Source: an uncultured Candidatus Melainabacteria bacterium (GTDB lineage Bacteria > Cyanobacteriota > Vampirovibrionia > Gastranaerophilales > Gastranaerophilaceae). Taken from it: a stretch of 64,000 nucleotides of DNA. The first letter of the stretch is position 1; each line of letters begins with the position of its first letter. The translations under genes were made by a program, and so were the position numbers. The notes beneath the pieces are model-generated. The model searched no databases. It was not told the origin of the DNA and saw only the letters and a list, made by a program, of their open reading frames with translations. This document shows, piece by piece, positions 60,640 to 64,000 of this stretch. The stretch is taken from NCBI GenBank assembly GCA_934754505.1, contig CAKVIE010000006.1, forward strand, positions 53,376 through 117,375, in the 5' to 3' direction.

Positions 60640-61029
60640 ATGAAACATAAAGTTAAAGTAACGGTAATAGATAAAAAATTATATCCCGAATTACAACAAG
60701 AATATTGTTCTGACCCCAATTCAGGAGCATGCCCGTGCTACAACGTCGGCGATGAATTTATATTTGAACGAGAAGACGGAAAAGATGATTTTTGGCACAT
60801 GGGAATAAATACACTTACAAAAACGGAATATGATGCAAACACAATTGCAGGCGGCCCGAAAATGCCTCATTGTTCCGAAGCTTGGGACGCTATTGCAAGA
60901 TATATATATACAGGATTACAAGGCGGTTCTATTATGAGAGGCTGGATGAAAGACGAGAATACAATGATAACCTGCTGTTCAGACGGAACAAGACCTGTAA
61001 TTTTCAAAATAGAAAGAATTGACTATTAG
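60640..61029 (+). CDS. TIGR04076 family protein
   Basis: A 129-residue protein of the TIGR04076 type. Recognisable blocks are KVKVTVIDKKLYPELQQEYC, GACPCYNVGDEFIFE, HCSEAWDAIARYIYTGLQGG and TCCSDGTRPVIFKIERI. The CPCY and CC pairs suggest a metal site or redox use. These small proteins commonly occur in anaerobes and have no known role. It follows the DUF1284 gene by 52 bp with only a weak ribosome site, so the two are probably co-transcribed. It is the last recognised gene before the repeat-rich region. Confidence 0.8.
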   Translation: MKHKVKVTVIDKKLYPELQQEYCSDPNSGACPCYNVGDEFIFEREDGKDDFWHMGINTLTKTEYDANTIAGGPKMPHCSEAWDAIARYIYTGLQGGSIMRGWMKDENTMITCCSDGTRPVIFKIERIDY

Positions 61030-61343
61030 TTTAGGGTTTGGTTTTTAACAGTTAGTCAGTAAATTGGGTTTTAACAAGCCTACATACTTGGCACTACGCA
61101 AATCCACATCACTCAATGGCATCGGAAAAGAAGTTGTCATCACGAGCGGATTTGCGTAGGGTGGAGTCGAGCAGAGCGAGCGAACCCGAAGTAGCAAAAA
61201 ACATAGCGAATGGTTGCGAAATGAGCGACTGTATTTTGTGAAGCAAATCCAAGACAGCGGAGCGTGGTGATCCCAAAATTTATCTTATGCTACAAATATT
61301 GTAACTGTTCTTTCTAATTTGTTTCACTTTTGCTCCTTGTTCT

Positions 61344-61361
61344 GTTGGGTTTAAACCCAAC
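61344..61361. repeat. Palindromic repeat A, copy 1
   Basis: The perfect 18 bp palindrome GTTGGGTTTAAACCCAAC, followed by CTACGGACTCCT. Copies 2 and 3 are at 61767-61784 and 61879-61896; copy 3 has TTAAAA in the centre. All three are followed by CTACG(G)A. Confidence 0.9.
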
Positions 61362-61445
61362 CTACGGACTCCTCTTTTTCACAAAATGCATATTTTTCAT
61401 TGCTCAATTATACAAAATGCCCCTTTATTTGTCTATGATTTTATG
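61362..61445 (-). promoter_or_regulatory. Promoter/leader repeat B, orphan copy
   Basis: Read on the minus strand: TAGACA at 61435-61430, 17 bp spacer, TATAAT at 61412-61407, then after 6 nt an ATG at 61400. That ATG opens a 12-codon ORF (MKNMHFVKKRSP, stop at 61362). AAGAGGAG occurs just before its end. The repeat then runs directly into palindrome A copy 1, so no real gene follows. About 80 bp are nearly identical to 63367-63450. Confidence 0.65.
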
Positions 61446-61549
61446 AATTTCAACGTTACAGGTTTCTTATTAACTCAATAATGAGCATTGTCATCACGAG
61501 GAGTGAAACGACGTGGTGATCCAGTGATTAAGTGAAAAATTTATAAAAA

Positions 61550-61735
61550 AACAAATCGAGCATATTGGAGCGAGTATTTGTTGTTTTCGAAGTTTGCGTT
61601 AAAAAATTTCAATGTTTGAGGACAAAGTCCGAGTTTTGAAATTTTAGCAAACGAGAAATTACAAACAAATAACGAGCGGAAATCAGCGAGAGAGTTTCTT
61701 TGTGCAACGTTTCTTTGCGGTCAAAGAAATGTTGC
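61550..61735. repeat. Cluster of three strong hairpins
   Basis: Hairpin 1: AACAAAT 61550-61556 with ATTTGTT 61576-61582. Hairpin 2: GTTTGC 61592-61597 with GCAAAC 61647-61652, enclosing AAAATTTCAA (61603-61612) with TTGAAATTTT (61636-61645) and an inner GGAC/GTCC. Hairpin 3: CAACGTTTCTTTG 61705-61717 with CAAAGAAATGTTG 61722-61734, 13 bp with one G/T pair. This may be a structured RNA or a repetitive palindromic element. Confidence 0.6.
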
Positions 61736-61766
61736 GTTAGTTTATATTTTGTAAATATCAGTTTCC

Positions 61767-61784
61767 GTTGGGTTTAAACCCAAC
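61767..61784. repeat. Palindromic repeat A, copy 2
   Basis: The same 18 bp palindrome as at 61344, followed by CTACGACTGCC. Confidence 0.9.
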
Positions 61785-61878
61785 CTACGACTGCCGTTGG
61801 AGCTGAATTCGTTTCACTCATAGACAAAACTTCGTTTTGTTTATTATTTTTTGATTACCACGGGCAACAAGTTTTTCT

Positions 61879-61896
61879 GTTGGGTTAAAACCCAAC
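61879..61896. repeat. Palindromic repeat A, copy 3
   Basis: GTTGGGTTAAAACCCAAC, one base different from copies 1 and 2, followed by CTACGGACTCCTTTCG. It lies 34 bp beyond the end of the 399-residue gene and could serve as its terminator hairpin. Confidence 0.85.
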
Positions 61897-61929
61897 CTAC
61901 GGACTCCTTTCGTATTAGGAATACATTAA

Positions 61930-63129
61930 CTAATATTTACTCTCATAGTTGGTACACATAGAAAACATTTTGTCTTCATTTGGACATATACTGTTTACGG
62001 AACTGTTTTTTATATGAATTTTTGTGTTTTCAGATAAAAATTCATCTTCTAAATATGTATTTATTCTACTTATTGAATCTGTCATAATATTAAAATATTT
62101 ATTATTGCAATAGGTTTTATCAAATTTTGAAAGATTATAAATTTCTCCCGGCTTATTATTATCAATTACTTTATTTTTAATTAAATCTCTAATAACTATC
62201 TTGTGACTATACTGAAATAAAACAACACTATCTAAATAAAAGTGATTTGTTGCTTTTTTAAAATATTTGTATTCTTCTGGTTCTTCTTTTTTTATATAAT
62301 CTGTTTGACTTATAAACAAATTAAGTAAAGTTTCAAATTTTTTCATTCTTTTATCTTCAAAAAAAGAATTACGATCGTATTTGTGTAATTTAATAATCCA
62401 TGCATTTCCAACTCCTACACGATATTTCCATAATGTAATGACCAGTTGATTATACCTACGGGATCGCAAATGTTTATCTCTTATTTTTAATGTTGCTAAT
62501 TTTAAAATATGTTCATATACTTCATCATTATATTTTTCGATTTTGTTTAGATTTTTAAAATCCCAATAAGTAGCCCGAATAGTGTGCAATTTATATAAAG
62601 CAGGAAGAACAAAATCATCATATTCCTTAAATCTAACGGCAAACCACCAGCTTTCTCTTTCTCCTTCATATTTAGGAAGAAAAAATAATCCGGTTTGATA
62701 CAAAAGTTCCCGGACAGGATAAAAAGGTTTTGCAAAAATATTATTCCAACCAAAAAGTTTACTTAATGGAAAAATATATAAAGTATTAACAGCAACAGCA
62801 TTACTCAGAAAAAATTTTGCTATAGGATAAGGTCTAAATAGACTGTTTGCAAAACCAACAATCAAAAATACATTCAAATTAAAAAGTAAAAAGAATTTAA
62901 AAAATTTTGTTTTAAAAAATCCTTTGACATCAGATATAAAATAATTTTTAAAGTAAATTTTTATTTCTTGAAGTATTGTATTTTTTTGAACTTCAAGAAT
63001 ACTATTACAATTTTTGCAAGTTTGAGATTTGTTGTACAAAATGGTTTTACAGCAAGGACATTCTATATACTTATTTCTATAGCTTGTTTTTAGTTTGTAG
63101 ACTTTATCTTCTTCGTAATTATCCGTCAT
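61930..63129 (-). CDS. Orphan protein: zinc ribbon, membrane helices and unknown domain, 399 residues
   Basis: Not recognised. Residues 24-42 form a zinc ribbon (CPCCKTILYNKSQTCKNC). Two hydrophobic segments follow at about 70-95 (FFKFFLLFNLNVFLIVGFAN) and 100-125 (AKFFLSNAVAVNTLYIFPLS). The remaining 270 residues are a basic, Tyr-rich, mostly helical domain on one side of the membrane (YNQLVITLWKYRVGVGNAWI, FKKATNHFYLDSVVLFQYSH). The C terminus has CPNEDKMFSMCTNYE. AAGGAG stands before the ATG at 63129. It is surrounded on both sides by repeats shared with each other, and its codon use (many AAA, TTT, TAT) is more A/T-rich than that of the main genes, so it may be acquired. Confidence 0.65.
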   Translation of the reverse strand: MTDNYEEDKVYKLKTSYRNKYIECPCCKTILYNKSQTCKNCNSILEVQKNTILQEIKIYFKNYFISDVKGFFKTKFFKFFLLFNLNVFLIVGFANSLFRPYPIAKFFLSNAVAVNTLYIFPLSKLFGWNNIFAKPFYPVRELLYQTGLFFLPKYEGERESWWFAVRFKEYDDFVLPALYKLHTIRATYWDFKNLNKIEKYNDEVYEHILKLATLKIRDKHLRSRRYNQLVITLWKYRVGVGNAWIIKLHKYDRNSFFEDKRMKKFETLLNLFISQTDYIKKEEPEEYKYFKKATNHFYLDSVVLFQYSHKIVIRDLIKNKVIDNNKPGEIYNLSKFDKTYCNNKYFNIMTDSISRINTYLEDEFLSENTKIHIKNSSVNSICPNEDKMFSMCTNYESKY

Positions 63130-63224
63130 TATTTTTTACTCCTTAAAATTTAAATACGTGCTTGTGACATTCTCACTCTTATTGTGAAAAAAGGCTTGTA
63201 TGTATCGGTTTGTACACAAAAAAT

Positions 63225-63365
63225 TTATCCAACTACATATCCCGGTTTGTAGGACTTTTTATAATTTTGGCAAAATTGGTCAAACTCAACATTTTTATTT
63301 TCATTGTGATTTTCCTGATTTTCCGCATTAAAGCTATTCCCGTTTTGCGGGGAATTATCTGCCAT
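63225..63365 (-). CDS. Small ORF, 46 residues, upstream of the orphan gene
   Basis: The ATG at 63365 has an excellent AGAGGAG site 5 nt upstream, and the frame is open to TAA at 63225. The product is hydrophilic: MADNSPQNGNSFNAENQENH opens it, an Asn/Glu-rich segment follows, and it ends in FDQFCQNYKKSYKPGYVVG. There is no signal peptide or membrane helix. It is preceded by a near-consensus promoter in repeat B (TAGACA, 17 bp, TATAAT) and followed after 95 bp by the 399-residue gene. It could be a small regulatory or antitoxin-like protein, but nothing in the sequence shows this. The strong ribosome site is the main support. Confidence 0.5.
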   Translation of the reverse strand: MADNSPQNGNSFNAENQENHNENKNVEFDQFCQNYKKSYKPGYVVG

Positions 63366-63366
63366 A

Positions 63367-63450
63367 TTAACTCCTCTTTTTCACAAAATGCATTTTTTTC
63401 ATTGCTTTATTATACAAAATGGTTTCGTAATTGTCTATGATTTTGTGAAT
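63367..63450 (-). promoter_or_regulatory. Promoter/leader repeat B, copy driving the 46-codon ORF
   Basis: On the minus strand: TAGACA at 63437-63432, 17 bp spacer, TATAAT at 63414-63409, 6 nt, then an ATG at 63402 opening an 11-codon ORF (MKKMHFVKKRS) that stops at 63367, one base before the ATG of the 46-codon ORF. The last codons of the short ORF contain the AGAGGAG site of the next gene, so the two are arranged for translational coupling. Confidence 0.65.
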
Positions 63451-64000
63451 TTATGAATTTGAGAATTGGGCAACAAGTTGCCTTTCAGTTTAGATAATTT
63501 GTTTTATTCATAAGTTTTGAGCTTTAATTTGAAATATTCTGAATGGATTGCCACGAAAATCAAAGATTTTCTCGCAATGACATCGGAAAGGAAATTGTCG
63601 TCACGAGCGAGGTTTTTCGCAATGACATCGGAAAAAAAGTTGTCATCACGAGGAGTGAAGCGACGTGGTGATCCAGTGGTGAGGCGGAATATTCATAAGG
63701 ATAAGTATAAAATTAAAAAAATATGTTTTTCTGTATTGCCACGGGCAACAAGCTGCCTTTCAGTTTAGCCAATCTGTTTTTATTTGAAAGTATTTGCACG
63801 TTTTTCTCGCAATGACATAATAAATAAATGCGTCATCACGAGGAGCGAAGTAAATTTGCGAGGATTTATGTATTTTTTTTTATTTCTTCTTAAAACAAAT
63901 TATCAATAAAAATTATTTTCATCATTTGCCGAAGATATTTTGTTTTCGATGCAAAAGTTTTGTTAAGTTTGTAAATTTTTCAAATTAAGTGTACCGCATG
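63451..64000. repeat. Repeat-rich non-coding region, right part
   Basis: No gene is seen. GGGCAACAAG-TGCCTTTCAGTTTAG occurs at 63467-63493 and again at 63740-63766, and a shorter form at 61861. The elements CGCAATGACATCGGAAA (near 63574 and 63620) and TCATCACGAGGAG-GAAG-GACGTGGTGATCCAG (63644-63678, partial 63833-63850) match those in the left part. The frame at 63517-63768 encodes only repeat sequence and is not a gene. The final 130 bp are A/T-rich with nothing recognisable. Confidence 0.7.

Larger units (their letters stand above)
61030..61929. repeat. Repeat-rich non-coding region, left part
   Basis: No gene is seen in 900 bp. It holds a 12 bp perfect inverted repeat, CTACGCAAATCC at 61094-61105 and GGATTTGCGTAG at 61148-61159. 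TCATCACGAG/GTGGTGATCC elements occur at about 61137-61275 and 61491-61531. There are three palindromes of the GTTGGGTTTAAACCCAAC type, one copy of an ~80 bp promoter-bearing repeat (61362-61445) and a cluster of strong hairpins (61550-61734). GTG 61327 to 61280 (minus) is a 15-residue ORF with an AAGGAG site, probably a remnant. The base composition and repeat content differ from the compact coding DNA to the left. Confidence 0.75.

Noticed and set aside
61280..61327. 15-residue ORF on the minus strand with an AAGGAG site and GTG start
   Set aside because: It is too short to support as a gene and lies in decayed repeat DNA. It was noted as a possible remnant only.
61344..61896. Possible CRISPR array from repeated palindromes
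   Set aside because: There are only three copies at irregular spacing (about 420 and 110 bp), with no uniform spacers and no cas genes.
63210..63440. Hydrophobic 76-codon frame on the plus strand
   Set aside because: It is antisense to the better supported 46-codon ORF and crosses the promoter repeat; no ribosome site.
63517..63768. Open frame of 83 codons with SSRGVKRRGDPVV-type sequence
   Set aside because: It is made entirely of the dispersed TCATCACGAG/GTGGTGATCC repeats, which often give such false ORFs. No ribosome site was seen.

Overview
The window looks like a chromosome segment from a low-GC, Gram-negative, fermentative bacterium related to the non-photosynthetic Cyanobacteria (Melainabacteria/Vampirovibrionia, most likely a gut Gastranaerophilales). 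This is an inference from gene content. It has outer-membrane genes (an Omp85/BamA-type protein, a TolC family channel), a SpoIID-type protein, a GatD-type amidotransferase, a DUF3326 protein (a family I associate mainly with cyanobacteria and plants), a prepilin-like protein with a GFTLAE leader, and flagellar genes. UGA is used as a stop (for example at thiL), so the code is the standard bacterial one. No tRNA, rRNA, CRISPR array, transposase or integrase was found.

Layout. 1-7133 (minus): a flagellar basal-body and export operon read leftwards, flgF-like, flgG-like, flgB, flgC, a lytic transglycosylase, fliE, fliF, an unrecognised gene in the fliG position, fliH and the start of flhA. 7277-8589: spoIID and an HU gene with a good promoter and terminator. 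8848-11487 (minus): valS. 11589-19126 (plus): a small unknown gene, tolC-macA-macB (macB split into ATPase and permease), proS and gatD. 19123-20602 (minus): cation efflux and carbonic anhydrase. 20670-28779: lineage-type proteins of unclear role (phytase/esterase-like, a 529-residue unknown, an EF-hand plus LysM-like protein, a DUF1796 pair, a large 5'-nucleotidase-like protein). 28931-35631 (plus): wecG/tagA, split transketolase, ftsE-ftsX, a radical SAM protein and comM. 35632-39045 (minus): bamA-tsaE-tsaB-zinc ribbon. 39190-42928 (plus): a three-domain HisA-HisI-HisE fusion, hisD and mtaB, each overlapping the next by one base. 42929-49503: ruvB, pyk, a radical SAM/glycosyltransferase pair and rqcH. 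49562-55612: sugar transporter, prepilin, DUF3326 protein, UPF0173 hydrolase, a small protein and a degenerate glucose-6-phosphate isomerase homologue. 55756-61029: thiL-ispD, a second 5'-nucleotidase, a membrane protein, rplI, and DUF1284 and TIGR04076 proteins.

The last 3 kb (61030-64000) differs from the rest. It has about 1.8 kb of repeat-rich non-coding DNA on both sides of one orphan gene of 399 residues. It holds three copies of the palindrome GTTGGGTTTAAACCCAAC, several TCATCACGAG...GTGGTGATCC elements, a run of strong hairpins, and an ~80 bp repeat present twice. Each copy of that repeat carries a sigma70-type promoter with 17 bp spacing, a very short ORF whose ATG lies 6 nt after the -10 box, and a Shine-Dalgarno sequence. 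One copy drives a previously unlisted 46-codon ORF ahead of the orphan gene. The other copy has lost whatever it once drove. This portable promoter/leader is the least explained signal in the window.

The main path is compact: many ATGA or TAATG overlaps, and convergent genes whose stop codons touch or overlap. Several genes (spoIID, tolC, wecG, thiL) have a -10 box only 6-9 nt before the start codon, which suggests leaderless mRNAs.
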